Source: Mytilus californianus
Lineage: Eukaryota > Mollusca > Bivalvia > Mytilida > Mytilidae
DNA: 64,000 bases
Assembly (NCBI RefSeq): GCF_021869535.1
Contig: NW_026262712.1
Span: 68,728,100-68,792,099 of the forward strand
Reading direction: 5' to 3'
Shown piece after piece: positions 1-10,530 of this stretch. A program made the translations under genes and the position numbers. Below the pieces are notes generated by a model. That model saw only the letters and a list, made by a program, of their open reading frames with translations, was not told the origin of the DNA and made no database searches. Each line of letters starts with the position of its first letter. Position 1 is the stretch's first letter.

Positions 1-339
1 AATAAACAACCTTCTGCACTTGAGGTGAACACGCTACCACGAGACCAGGCAGTATAATATAAGGAATTTACCCAAGATTTAAAGTTTCCAAGTTTTTGCA
101 AAAACTGGATCAAAATCATCATTGAAAAGCAATAACTTTTTAATAAGATTTACAAATGTAAGTTTCTCTTTAAATATTACAGTTTTAGAGATAAAAAGGC
201 AAATTCAAGAAATATGAAGAAAAAAAAAAGGTAAAAATCTGTATTTAAGGCAACAACTCCTATGAGTCAGCTGCCAGTTTTGATGCCATTTAAAATGGAC
301 AGTAGATTTTATTTTTCAACATTCTGATCATTTCTACCA

Positions 340-575
340 TGGTCAGATATCGTCTATCTATTTTGGCCTTTTGTAGCTTATTACGCAGTTTGGCTTTTTA
401 GCCCATTGTTGAAATCTGTACAGTGACCTATATAGTTGTTAACTTCTATGTCTTTAGTTTCTGTTGAAGAGCCTACGGTGACCTATATAGTTGTTAACTT
501 CTACGTCTTTAGTTTCTGTTGAAGAGCCGTTGCATTGGCAATGTCCAATGATACCATATTTGTATATATTTTTGT
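340..575 (+). repeat. Retroelement 3'-tail fragment with internal 55-bp duplication
   Basis: A diverged copy of the tail that recurs through the window (compare 27650-27870 and 48850-49070), with the cues GGCCTTTTGTAGC, GTGACCTATA, TTGTTAA and GCATTGGCAAT. The piece starting at 420 (ACAGTGACCTATATAG...) is repeated at 475, a 55-bp tandem duplication unique to this copy. Non-coding remnant. Confidence 0.7.
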
Positions 576-719
576 CATGTAGGTGTAAGGGAGTTACCAT
601 TTGATTTTTATGGGGGGGATTAGGATGAAAAATGTTGTCCTGCATATTTTTTTAAGTTGTAATCTCTGTCCTGCCTTTATATTTTTCACTCTTATTTGGT
701 CCTGCCTTTTTTTTTATTA

Positions 720-767
720 GTTTATCCAGAGACATATATACATGTGTATATATGTCTCTGGTTTATC
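720..767. mobile_element. 34-bp perfect palindrome flanked by 7-bp direct repeats
   Basis: Positions 727-760 form a perfect palindrome with ends CAGAGAC/GTCTCTG. GTTTATC occurs immediately on each side (720-726 and 761-767). The palindrome differs from that at 5641-5678 only by lacking four central bases. CAGAG ends plus a 7-8 bp duplication resemble hAT-superfamily insertions, but this would be an element consisting of little more than its two terminal repeats. Confidence 0.7.
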
Positions 768-854
768 CTGACTTTTTTTTACATAAATTGTCATCCTGCC
801 TTTTTTTTTTACTCAAAACTCCTGTCCTGCTTTTTTTTCAAATTTCATCCTAGC

Positions 855-855
<1 letters not shown>

Positions 856-886
<31 letters not shown>
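856..886 (+). repeat. Poly-C tract (31 nt)
   Basis: An uninterrupted run of C in the right arm of the surrounding MITE-like element. The left arm carries only seven G at the corresponding place, so the tract appears to have expanded after insertion. Confidence 0.95.
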
Positions 887-908
887 ATAAAAATCAAATG
901 GAAGCTCC

Positions 909-1583
909 ATAAGGAGACAACCTTTTGATTTTCTGGTGGGATAAAAAGTGGAGACAGGTTTTTTTTTTCCTGGCCTGGTTAGTTTTTCAGGGTTCGTAAG
1001 GATAGAAAATCCGGCAAATTGTAACAAACCCCTGTTGTACGACCACATAATAGTCAAAGTTGTGACTGAGTGCGGAAATATAAAGATAGATAGATAGAAA
1101 AAAAATTAAAATAGTCTTGCAAGACGTCATAATTATTTTGACTACCTAAAGATGAAACCTAATTCCTACTTGTTTGGGGAAAAGGAGAATTAACCGAACC
1201 ACTATTCAATCTAAATCAGTGAACTGAATTATTGTCTTTTGCAGTAGTCCGAGTCGACATCTGTAACTAATCATGCAAATTGATAGCCAACAGTATACCT
1301 TTTTCAGAATGTCATCTTACGACAAAGAATCACTGGTGATAGGGGAGTGTAACCAATAAATTGATCCTAAATCAGATAAGATTTTCCCAGTAACGGAGAA
1401 TCCCTTTCTTTGAGTGACTCTTGAGTGAATATAAATAGTGACGGGGGTCTCACAAATAAATATAAATCTGAATTACAGGAACATCGATAAGCAAAGTAAA
1501 CTTACATATTAATCTCGAAGTTATTTACGTTAAAGACAGACTGTGCTCCTGAATTAATGTATTAACTTATACATTTGCGTATA
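909..1583. other. No recognisable feature
   Basis: AT-rich non-coding DNA with stops in all frames. I see no repeat or exon signature here apart from a short GATA run near 1085. Confidence 0.5.
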
Positions 1584-2026
1584 TTACTCGGGGGGGGGGG
1601 GGGGGGTACTTCCTATATACATGGTGATAGGACGTGCCGCTGGAATATGTCACTTTTTCCAGCTTTAAAAAAATATGGGAATAGGTGGGGAAAACTGTCA
1701 GAAATATATGATAAGGTCGATAAAGTTCCAATTACTTGTATATGTACTTGTATATGCAAAGCCCTGTCATTTTTTCACAGCCGAAAGTCTCGCCGTAAGT
1801 AAACATTACACACAGAATCTTAGCCTTAAATATTCCACTTTTCCAACACACCCCACGAAACCCAGCCAATATGGGAAAAGGTAACAATTTTACCCACATA
1901 ATATATGAAAAGGTATACATTTTAAGATCTAAATTATATGAAAAGGGTGGGGTAACAGAACCCAAGCGACACCCCTATCAATTAAGTATTGAAGCCCCCC
2001 CCCCCCCCCCCCCCCCCCCGATGTAT
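1584..2026. mobile_element. MITE-like element with G17/C25 subterminal tracts
   Basis: The left end (TACTCG, then 17 G at 1590-1606, then a CTTC and TGATAGG..GTGCCGCTGG region) mirrors the right end (CCCAAGCGACACCCCTATCA, GAAG, 25 C at 1995-2019, CGATGTA). The arms are diverged. The short open frames inside run across the homopolymers and are not genes. Same style of end as the element at 589-908, but a different sequence. Confidence 0.5.
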
Positions 2027-2079
2027 TTTACTGCTACAATCACACGACCGTTGCTGAGCAGAGAACCATACTTTCAAGC

Positions 2080-2120
2080 CAGGGACAGTCTATACTAACA
2101 GTTAGTATAGAAAGTCCCTG
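2080..2120. repeat. Short inverted repeat (41 bp hairpin)
   Basis: CAGGGAC..TCTATACTAAC is followed directly by its inverse, with two mismatches. The CAGGG ends suggest another hAT-like minimal element, but the flanks (TTTCAAGC and TAAAAAGG) do not match, so no target duplication supports this. Confidence 0.6.
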
Positions 2121-2864
2121 TAAAAAGGCAGGCAAATCCTAACAGTACTGTAACTTAATGATTCGTGTATATCAAGTTACAGCACCTCACCCAGCACAAT
2201 TAGCACACTGGTGTGTGTCAGTCTTATAATAATTATTAAAACTGTGTAGGTTCATATCGTTTGATTCAACGTTTTTTCGGATATTTTTAGGACCGTTGTC
2301 AACATGGTCAAATCAGACCTGCCACTTTGCAACCTGACCTGCAAAAATATAATTCGACTAAAAACAAAGCCAGTCAAAATTGCTTTTTGAGACTGGGCGA
2401 CTGAAAAAGTTTTAAAATGTGACCTTGTGACCCTACTTGGAATTCTCCATTCATCGGCGTGTGTCGGTGTGGCTAAAAAGGGGGCATTGTTTTTTTTTTT
2501 CTTGGGACAAAAAATTGTTTCTATCTTTATTAAAAAAAAATCAAGACCAATCATAAACTTTTTTTTCAAAACTCAGTGTCGTATTTTATTGTTTTCCCAA
2601 CAATGTTTAATAAAAGGTTAAAATGTTTGTTTCACTTCCCTCTGACTTCCCTCCTGATTTTTTTTTCTCAAGAAATTATAGAATCAGTAAATGGATATAT
2701 GTCTGTAGTCACGGTCATGCATTTAGATAAGAAATTCCAGCATGCATCATCAAATAATTCATGTGTATTTGTGACATCAACATAACTGAAACATTATATT
2801 ATTTCCCAGTAATTATGTAAATCATTTTGATTTACAAATATATATGTCTTGGACTTATGCATGT
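2121..2864. other. No recognisable feature
   Basis: AT-rich, with oligo-A and oligo-T runs. The open frames on both strands here have no domain-like content and no splice context that I trust. Confidence 0.45.
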
Positions 2865-2968
2865 ATATATCTCACAGGCACTTGTCTCAGAAAAAAAAAT
2901 ATCTATATAATACTTTAATTAAGGTATATAGGGGAAAAAAATCTGAGACAAGTGCCTGTGATATATCT
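2865..2968. mobile_element. 88-bp MITE with perfect 8-bp target duplication
   Basis: The element is 2873-2960. Its ends are CACAGGCACTTGTCTCAG and the exact inverse, around a short A/T-rich centre. ATATATCT is present directly on both sides (2865-2872 and 2961-2968). An 8-bp duplication is the known hallmark of hAT-family insertion, although the terminal sequence itself does not prove the superfamily. Non-autonomous and non-coding. Confidence 0.85.
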
Positions 2969-3841
2969 GTCAGTCCTAGAATAATAAATATAATTGTATC
3001 TTAATCTTTGGAAAAATCCAATTATTAAATTGTTAAATTCTTTTACTTCATAATTATGTCAAAGTATACTTTTTAAAGTTTTAAATTCTAAAGTTAAAAT
3101 AAATATTCCGTTTTGATCTAAGGAAAAAAAATTAAACTGTAATGACATGGTCAGTCAACGGATTTTTTGCATGGCTGATTATACAGGTAATTAAAGCATG
3201 CAGTCATTTTCCATTACGACAGTGCGTGTACCCTGGGGTGTGTATAACATTTTAGAAATACCATAGTTTTCTAGAGAACATCCTGTCGATGTGTAATACA
3301 GATTGATGACATTACACAAAATTTCTTTCGTTAAATGTAGTTAAGTATCTGTGTCCATTCCCTGTTGCAACACTACACATTTTTCGAAGAAAAAAATGTT
3401 AAAATTTGAAGAAAAAAAAATCATTTATACAAAATAAAGAAGAAAAAAAGTAGCAAATAAACTTATGTTATTTGCCTATCCTGCAGTAGACAAGAAATTG
3501 AGGATGAATACCATTTCTTCTCAGTCAGTCATTATAAAAATCACCATAAAATATATTAATGATTGTTTTTTATTGAGAACATCTGTATAACGTATGTTTC
3601 TAAAAATACTGAATATTGTTTTTACAAAAAGAAGTTTAATACATTTTTCATTTTGTATGTAATAATTGAAGCCATTTCGAAATATAAGAAATCTTCACAT
3701 AGTCGGGAAATTTTCAATTCATGTTATTTCATTTGAAAACGTTAAAAAATATAGATCTTATTCGATGTAAAATGTGGCGTCCTTAGATATCAAAACCCCG
3801 TTTAAATAGGGTTTGTCTACTTTCGTCTATTGTCGAACATT
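2969..3841. other. No recognisable feature
   Basis: AT-rich single-copy-looking DNA without supported exons or repeats. Confidence 0.45.
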
Positions 3842-3877
3842 CTATAATCAAGGATTTGTACAAATCCTTGCTATAAT
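3842..3877. mobile_element. 22-bp perfect palindrome flanked by 7-bp direct repeats
   Basis: Positions 3849-3870 are a perfect palindrome (half-site CAAGGATTTGT). CTATAAT lies directly on each side (3842-3848 and 3871-3877). The layout matches the palindromes at 720-767 and 5633-5686, with a different sequence. It may be the smallest remnant of a terminal-repeat element or a rejoined excision product; chance is possible in AT-rich flanks. Confidence 0.5.
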
Positions 3878-5254
3878 ATAATGAATCGCGTCGCCAATAT
3901 CACCACAATTACATAAATTACAAATGCAATCTTCTCCTATACATTTCTAACAATTTCAATAGGAAATTTTGAGTCGAAACTGAAGTACCAAATCTACAAA
4001 AAGAATCACTATTTTTTTATAGTTAGAAGGCGTCGAAAACTAAACTGTTTATAATCTTTTTTTTCTCCTAAATTAATTGAAACTCTTGAAATGATTTAAC
4101 ATTATCTATAGACAGCTTACAAATTCAAATCTTTTTAGAAGTATATGAGTGTATAGAAATAATTTGTTCATTAACCCCCCTTTTTTCTTCTATAAAATTA
4201 CATTGTAATCAATTTTATTTCCAAATTTGTGTTTGCTAGGATTGACACTTAGAACGTACAACATAAAGTAACAAGTAAAAAGTCACGATTCATTTTTTGG
4301 ATATTTTTTTCTTTGAATAAACTTAATTTGAAAAACGTTTCAGCATTTTTCTGAAATATTTTTAAAAGGAAACGGACTTGTAAACAAAATTTATTTTTGA
4401 ATATTAATATTGAACAATGATTGTTAAGAAAACAATCTGCCAAAGTGATTGGGTAATTAACTGGCTTCATGCTGTCAAAAATGTCTCCTTTTTATAGGTT
4501 TTTGATAAAACAAAACTATTTGAAGGCGAATTAATCATTTCCTCAACTAAATACATTTATCTATAAATAAAGTCAATTCGTCAAGAACTTTCTCTCATAT
4601 ATTTAAACAATTGTAAAATAATTAATTTAAACTTTTTTACTGCGACTTTCTGTCCGTTTACCAATACTTATTCCTTGTTAGGTTTTTTCATATCCATTTA
4701 CGAATACTTATAATGTGATAATTTTCGGAAGCTTTTATCCTATTTTCATATCAAACAACCATGTTACCCGTAGAACGGAGTTAAGTTCAAATTTAGGAAT
4801 TTAGTACTTAAAATTTTCAACAACAAAATTTTATACTTTCATTTACCTGGATTTTGTTCTACGCTTCGAAGCCGCCACCCTGTATCAAACATAGCCAACA
4901 CCTCGCATGGCGTATTCACGATGTTGAGGGATAGACAATATACAATCAAAGTTAGCAATATACAGCAAGTAAGTAATTGGGTGTTGAATGCTAGTAGATC
5001 TGAATTTGTAAATTTAATTTAACCTGTTTAGAATGTGTAATCTGGGCTGATATGCATATAACCACTTTAAGTTAAAAATATCAATGAAACTGGGTCTGCA
5101 TGAAAAAATGACTTATCACATAAAACCCAGAACCTATGTTTACTGTTAGATGATAAGAAAATATAGCTGTAGGCCTAGTTTACAAATTATTTATTCTTTT
5201 AATTTCTATTTGACTGTCTGGGTGCTTCTTATGTGTTTTAAATATTTGCGTTTT
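3878..5254. other. No recognisable feature
   Basis: AT-rich; the minus-strand open frame at 4249-4470 has no recognisable content. A short piece at about 5261-5360 (GCCATGGCGTTGTCAGT) matches the repeat at 37119-37250. Confidence 0.4.
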
Positions 5255-5454
5255 GTATGCTATAGTAAAGTTTTATAGACTGTTGTACGTCATTTGGTCG
5301 TTTTTAAGTTTTTGCCATGGCGTTGTCAGTATGTCTTCGACCTATAAGTTTTATATAATCCGGGCTGCATCTCTTGTGCTGTATTTTAAAATGTATCTTT
5401 ACACATTCATCAATACACCAAAAAATATGAATAAAGCTTTCGTATATATAAAAA

Positions 5455-5560
5455 TAAGGAGATGTGGTATGATTGGTAATGAAACAACTATCCGGGATAT
5501 TTTGAGACAAAGTGCACGTATCAGCAGTCAGCCGAAAACCACTAAGCGTTTTGCATCCAT
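5455..5560 (-). repeat. Truncated retroelement 3'-tail fragment (minus orientation)
   Basis: AGATGTGGTATGATTGGTAA..GAAACAACTATC is the inverse of the common tail end (TTGTCTCATTGGCAATCATACCACATCT). Only the terminal part is recognisable. The open frames crossing it on both strands are not genes. Confidence 0.55.
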
Positions 5561-5632
5561 ACGTTGTTTTTTTTCGGGATACTGGCTGCATAGTAAATTA
5601 TCAATGTACTAGTTAATGTTCTCGAGGGATGA

Positions 5633-5686
5633 CCCTATTACAGAGACATATATACACATATGTGTATATATGTCTCTGCCCTATTA
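5633..5686. mobile_element. 38-bp perfect palindrome flanked by 8-bp direct repeats
   Basis: Positions 5641-5678 form a perfect palindrome with CAGAGACATATATACACAT as its half. CCCTATTA is duplicated exactly on both sides (5633-5640 and 5679-5686). Same terminal sequence as 727-760. Two copies of one palindrome, each with its own different flanking duplication, is good evidence for transposition of the palindrome or for deletion of a larger element down to its ends. Confidence 0.8.
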
Positions 5687-6150
5687 CGTGTCAGTAACCT
5701 CCTCGACTTGGTTCATTTTACGGCGGCTAATTTTTGTCTTAAGAATAAACATTATTGATAAGTTTCTTTCCCCTGCATTCCTCGATCGCACTTGTAAATA
5801 GCACATTGGCCTCAAGACATTGGTACACTATACGTTACAACTCTTGCCGTCAGTACTTAAAATTGGAAAAATATTACATAAGAAGGTATAGAAAATTAAT
5901 GCACACACACTATTATTATTATCAACCACAGACATGATGTTTTTCTCAATTGGCCTAAATCGTTATTCCGCAATACAACGAGGGTGATGAAAAGAATCTG
6001 AAAACCCACCACTTTGAACATAGGCACCGGCATGCTGTGAATTTGAAAAATTCCCAAATGAATAACTATCCATTATTTTTCTACTGTAAAGTTTTATTAA
6101 ATACACATTTGATTTGAAATGGCATATCAGAGAGATATATAAACATATAT
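5687..6150. other. No recognisable feature
   Basis: Non-coding AT-rich DNA; nothing recognised. Confidence 0.45.
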
Positions 6151-6299
6151 CATAGGCTGATCCAAGGGAGGGGGAGGCTTTGGGGCCCGGGCCCCTCCTT
6201 TCTGTCTTTCTTAGGAAAAATTTGGTTGATTATACAGGGAATCACTGAAGCATGACTGGAGCTGGCCCTCCCTTATGAAAAGTTCTGGATCCGCCACTG
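6151..6299 (-). mobile_element. hAT-type MITE copy 1
   Basis: The right end GGATCCGCCACTG is the inverse of the classical hAT-like terminus CAGTGGCGGATCC; the left end CATAGGCTGATCCAAG is a decayed version of the same. The inner block TTGGTTGATTATACAGGG and AATCACTGAAGCATGAC is shared with the copy at 6858-7011. The flanks are not clean duplications. Confidence 0.7.
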
Positions 6300-6857
6300 T
6301 ATATTCATAAAAAAACCTAACAAATTATCCAAAAGATGAATAAATAGTCTTTAAGGACTCCAGGAGTCAATTTCACAAAAATACTTACAACTAAGATTGA
6401 TTATAAGTATACTTGAGTCGGTTTTACAAAAAAAAACTTACAAGTAATCGTAAGTATACTGTATTGTACATGACTTAATGACTATCAATATTATTTGTAA
6501 GTTTTTTTGTAAAAACTGCTGAATTGTTTTTCCATGCTTTAATATGGTACATGTAAGTTGTAAGCTTTTTTTAAAACCACCTCAAGGGTATAATGTCTGC
6601 TCGTCCATAGAATCCGTTTGCCCTATTTTTATCAAAAATGAAATATATTGATATTAATAGTATAAAGGTTAAATAATTTATTCATACATTTTTAATTGAC
6701 TAGAATTATTGAGGAATTTAAATCATTCCTATTTTTAAAAAGTGACAAAATAAAATTTATATATAACAGGGTGATACAAATGAGAAAAACTCAAGAAATT
6801 GTTTTCAATTAAGATAAATACATGCAGTTAATAATGGTTTTCAGTTGATTTTTAAAG

Positions 6858-7011
6858 CAGAGGCAGATTTAGTGTTGGGGGGGGGGGGTTTGGGGCCTCC
6901 TTTTCTTGAAAAAAATTGGTTGATTATATAGGGAATCACTGAAGCATGACAGGAGCAGGCCCCCTCTTAGCTATAGGCAGTCACTTATGAATATTTTTGG
7001 ATCTGCCACTG
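6858..7011 (-). mobile_element. hAT-type MITE copy 2
   Basis: Begins CAGAGGCAGATTTAG and ends GGATCTGCCACTG, degenerate CAGTGGCGGATCC-like inverted ends. The interior is nearly the same as copy 1 (TTGGTTGATTATATAGGGAA). A G10-12 tract occurs near 6878-6888. Non-coding. Confidence 0.7.
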
Positions 7012-7489
7012 TAAAATCGTCTTCAGTTGTATTATATTAAAAACAGTATACCTGTATTCTATAGTGCAAATCAAAGGAAAATAATGTAAATTATCTGGTA
7101 GTACATGTAGTAGCAATACAATATAAATATTATTCAAAAATAAACATTATACATCAAGATAACAAATTAAATTTAAAATCAGGGCGAATGGACCCAGGGC
7201 AAACAGATATTAACTTATTCAGGCTAACAAGTAATTAAGGTTGAATGTGAATCAGGGCGAATGGACCTGGATCCAAACTCCAGTAAGGTAACTCCTATAG
7301 GTCAAAAGTTCATGTTTATAAATTTCGTCAGATCACCAGTACCTCACTTATCAAAATGAAACAACATGTTACAGACAATTTACATCTTTAATTTCAACAT
7401 AATTTAAGTTATAAATAGCTTTCTTCTACATTTTTGGATAAATACTCAATTGTCCGGTAAATTCCAAGTTGAAACTTCTTCAGCAGGCC

Positions 7490-7605
7490 TATCCCCACCA
7501 GAGACCAAACGATGCACAAGTTAGGTATAGGTAACGATATGAATGCAACAATGAGCAAAAGCCATACCATCTAGCTAGCCATAAAAGGCTTTGAATAATA
7601 ATAAT
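7490..7605 (-). repeat. Retroelement 3'-tail fragment (minus orientation)
   Basis: CAGAGACCAAACGATGCACAAG..TATAGGT..CAACAATGAGCAAAAGCC is the inverse of the common tail (compare 41500-41580). Degraded, with both ends missing. Confidence 0.6.
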
Positions 7606-7764
7606 AAATATAAAATAAATCAAACAAGGAATTTAATGGTTTTGGGCAATAGTTTTGAATTTAAAAAAAAGCTTTAACAATGTTAATTTTTGTGTGCATT
7701 TATTGTTGCTAATTTTGAATAATGGACAAACATGTGAGATTGATTATTGTGATTTAAGAAAAAC

Positions 7765-7930
7765 CTGCATACATAAAATTGAAAATGGAAATGGGGAATA
7801 TGTCAAAGAGACAACAACCCAACTAAAGAGAAGACAACAGCGGAAGGCCACCAATGGGTCTTCAACACGGCAAGAAAATCCAGCACCCGGAGGTGGTCTT
7901 CAGCTCATAAATATGTATCAGATATAAGAA
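7765..7930 (+). repeat. Interspersed repeat (AATGGGGAATATGTCAAAGAG family)
   Basis: Contains GGAAATGGGGAATATGTCAA, AGAGACAACAACCCAACTAAAG and GGCCACCAATGGGTCTTCAA. A shorter copy is at 19014-19082, and I recognise the family as abundant in mussels. The 90-residue open frame across it (starting 7655) is therefore not taken as a gene. Confidence 0.65.
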
Positions 7931-8639
7931 TTCAATACAGCTCTCAGTCGCATTAAATAATAAAAACCTCACAATAAGTTCTGAAAATCAGAATGAACAG
8001 TATTGTAAGATTCTCAAAGTGTACACATGGAGTTATGAAACTTAAATTAATCATGCTAATTTAACATGTTAAAGATTGGCATACCACTTGGAGTAGCCTT
8101 ATGGCATTGTATAGTGTAATGAATTCAGGGGATAATGGCACTACCTCTTTGATTTTAAAGTCCTCAGAATCAATCTTTAATATTAATATGCATACTCTTG
8201 TACAAAGGAATATAAGTATGCAATAGACATATGGTCTTCAAAAATAAGAGGTATCCATGCTATACATTTATGACAAGATCTTAATCAAGTATTAATTTTG
8301 GTTTGTTTAAATATTTCGGAGGTTAGTATGACTATGACGTCCTTTTTTGTGATGATGTTTTCATTTAAATTTGGAAAAATTGTTTGTACCAACAAAAATG
8401 AATACACGAAGTTATTTCAGAATAATTTGTTTATCATTTTTTTTATTTAGGTTGCCAGCAAGATGAAAAGAACAATGCAGTTCAAAAGTTAAAATGTGGA
8501 TAAGCTGATGTACAAGGTCCTACTTTTGCAGATTTTCATATTTTGCATGAATGAATTTGAAGTTTATATCATGGAGGGCAGAGAAAGAAAAGAAACACTT
8601 CAATTTTCCTGCTTCTGAAGAATAAATGTAAAACATCTT
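7931..8639. other. No recognisable feature
   Basis: AT-rich non-coding DNA. TTTTTTTTATTTAG at about 8437-8450 resembles a splice acceptor, but no open exon with recognisable content follows. Confidence 0.4.
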
Positions 8640-8810
8640 GTTCGGTAAGTTTGATGCTCTGTTTTGATACTGTTTGTGCATCCATCTGTCTTTCTCTAAA
8701 TTATATTCACTTAAAGTTTTTGGTTACAGTTCACCATGAACTTCAGCTAGAAACTTGTGGTTTTACATGTATATACTCAAAATTTAGTACTTTAAAATGT
8801 TCATGTATTT
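8640..8810 (+). repeat. Bivalve repeat, family E, left part
   Basis: TTCACCATGAACTTCAGCTAGAAACTTG resembles ACCATGAAGTTGAATTTCATACAC at 12275. Family E probably continues at 12150 after the intervening family A insertion. Divergence is high, so the split-element reading is tentative. Confidence 0.4.
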
Positions 8811-9570
8811 TTGCCGAGCCTGCGACTTTTGTCGCAGAAAGCTTGAAATACAGATAAGGATCCGGCGGCGGCTACAGTGGTGGCATTAGCTAACTTCCTA
8901 AAAGCTTTATATTTTAGAAGGTGGAAGACCTGGATGCTTCATACTTTGTATATAGATGCCTCATGATACCAATTCTGTCTGTCACATGTCCATTATCCTT
9001 GAACTCATTTTCATGGTTCAGTGACTACTTGAAAAAAAAAGTTCAGATTTTTTGTAATGTTAATTTCTCTCTTATTATGAGTAATAGGATAACTATATTT
9101 GGTGTGTGCATACCTTGCAAGGTCCTCATGCTCGTCAGAGAGTTTTCACTTGACCTAGACCTCATTTCATGGATCAGTGAACAAGAACTAAGTCTTAGAT
9201 GCATGATTTGTTTTATTAGTTGTTAGTGGCTTTGAACTAGCTGTCAGTAACTGCGAGTACTCTCAGATCTGTACTTAGTGTCTTTTTGTTGTTTGGATGT
9301 ACAGGTACTACGTCCACTTGTATTTGTAGTATTTGTATTTTTATCCATCTGATGAGTTAAGCCTCTTTCAACTGATTTTTATAGTTCGTTCTTATGTTGT
9401 ACTGTTACACCACTGTCCCAGGTTAGGGGGAGGGTTGGGATCCAGCTAACATGTTTAACCCCGTCAGGAGCCTGTAATTCAGTGGTTGTCATTGTTTATG
9501 TGTTACATATTTGTTTTTCGTTCATTTTTATACACCTGTTTACGGGACATATTATGGTATACTGTTGTCC

Positions 9571-9666
9571 GTCTGTCCGTCCGTCCGTCCGTCCGTCTGT
9601 CCGTCCGTCCGTCCGTCTGTCCGTCCGTCCGTCCGTCCGTCCGTCCGTCCGTCCATCCGTCCGTTG
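9571..9666 (+). repeat. CCGT/CTGT tetranucleotide microsatellite
   Basis: About 24 units of CCGT with CTGT and CATC interruptions. It is part of family C near its 5' end. Translates as Ser-Val-Arg-Pro repeats in three frames, which is an artefact. Confidence 0.95.
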
Positions 9667-9761
9667 TCAACATGTCAGACATTAATTCAAAAACGCTTTA
9701 ACCTATATGCATGAAACTTTGGTGGATTGTTTATATATGACGTGAGCTCCCTTTCGTTTTT

Positions 9762-10530
9762 TAGCTCACCGGTGCCCGAAGGGCCCGATGTGAGCTTATG
9801 TCATCACTTGGCATCCGTCGTCTTCCGTCGTCTGTCTCGTCGTCTGTCCTCATAAACTATTTCAAAAATCTTCTCCTCTGAAACTACTGGGCCAAATACC
9901 TTCAAACTTTAAGTAAATGTTCCTTAGGGTATCTAGTTTATAAATTGTATCCGAAGTTTTGATCCATCGACAAACATGGCTAAAAATAGAACATAGGGGT
10001 CAAATGCAGTTTTTTGCTTATATCTCAAAAACGAAAGCTTTTAGAGCAAATCTGACATGGGGTAAAATTGTTCAATTGGTCAAGATCTATCAGCCCTGAA
10101 ATTTTCAGATGAATCGAACAACTCATTGTTGGGTTGCTGCCACTAAATTGGTAGTTTTAAGGAAATTTTGCAGTTTTTTGTTATTATCTTGAATATTATT
10201 ATAGATAGATATAAACTGTAAACAGCAAAAATGTTCAGCAAAGTAAGATCTACAAAAAAGTTTAATATGACCAAAATTGTCAATTGACCCCTTAAGGAGT
10301 TATTGCCCTTTAAGGACAATTTTACACAAGTTGGTTTATGTTTTTTAACTTTAAAAATCTTCTAAAAAGAATCTAGTATAAATTTTGTATTTCATTTCCT
10401 TGTACGTCAAGAAACATAGACACTATGGCTAAAATGGAACATATGGGTAAAAAGCAAAAATAATCATTGATGAAAGATTTAAGCAAAAAAAATAACAGGT
10501 GAGCGATTCAGGCTCTTTAGAGCCTCTTGT
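9762..10530 (+). mobile_element. Family D element (AGCTCACC...GAGCCTC), copy 1
   Basis: It begins TAGCTCACCGGTGCCCGAAG with a GCCCGAAGGGC hairpin and ends with AGGTGAGCGATTCAGG and a GGCTCTTTAGAGCC hairpin. The middle carries ATTTTCTCCTCTGAAAC-like and GAACATAGGGGTCAAATGCA blocks shared with 21704-22749. Inserted in the CTTTCGTTTTT part of a family C core unit. A common bivalve repeat by recognition; no coding capacity. Confidence 0.75.

Larger units (their letters stand above)
589..908. mobile_element. MITE-like element with homopolymer-bearing inverted ends
   Basis: The left end (GGAGTTACCATTTG, then ATTTTTATGGGGGGG and TAGGATGAAA) is the inverse of the right end (TTTCATCCTAG, a long C run, CATAAAAATC, AAATGGAAGCTCC). 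The interior has no coding potential. It carries about six TCCTGCCTTTTT-like units spaced roughly 35-45 bp apart. A small palindromic element (720-767) has inserted inside. Superfamily not determined; no clear target duplication seen. Confidence 0.65.

Noticed and set aside
2080-2120. Fourth palindrome with target duplication
   Set aside because: The hairpin is real, but flanks TTTCAAGC and TAAAAAGG do not match, so it was not grouped with the duplicated-flank palindromes.
3155-3200. GGCTGATTATACAGGTAATTAA similar to the hAT MITE interior
   Set aside because: Only about 28 bp of partial similarity without ends; too short to call.
7655-7927. 90-residue ORF
   Set aside because: It reads through a known interspersed repeat that recurs at 19014.
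9482-9714. Three overlapping frames with Ser-Val-Arg-Pro repeats
   Set aside because: They are translations of a CCGT microsatellite in all three frames of a repeat element, with no gene context.
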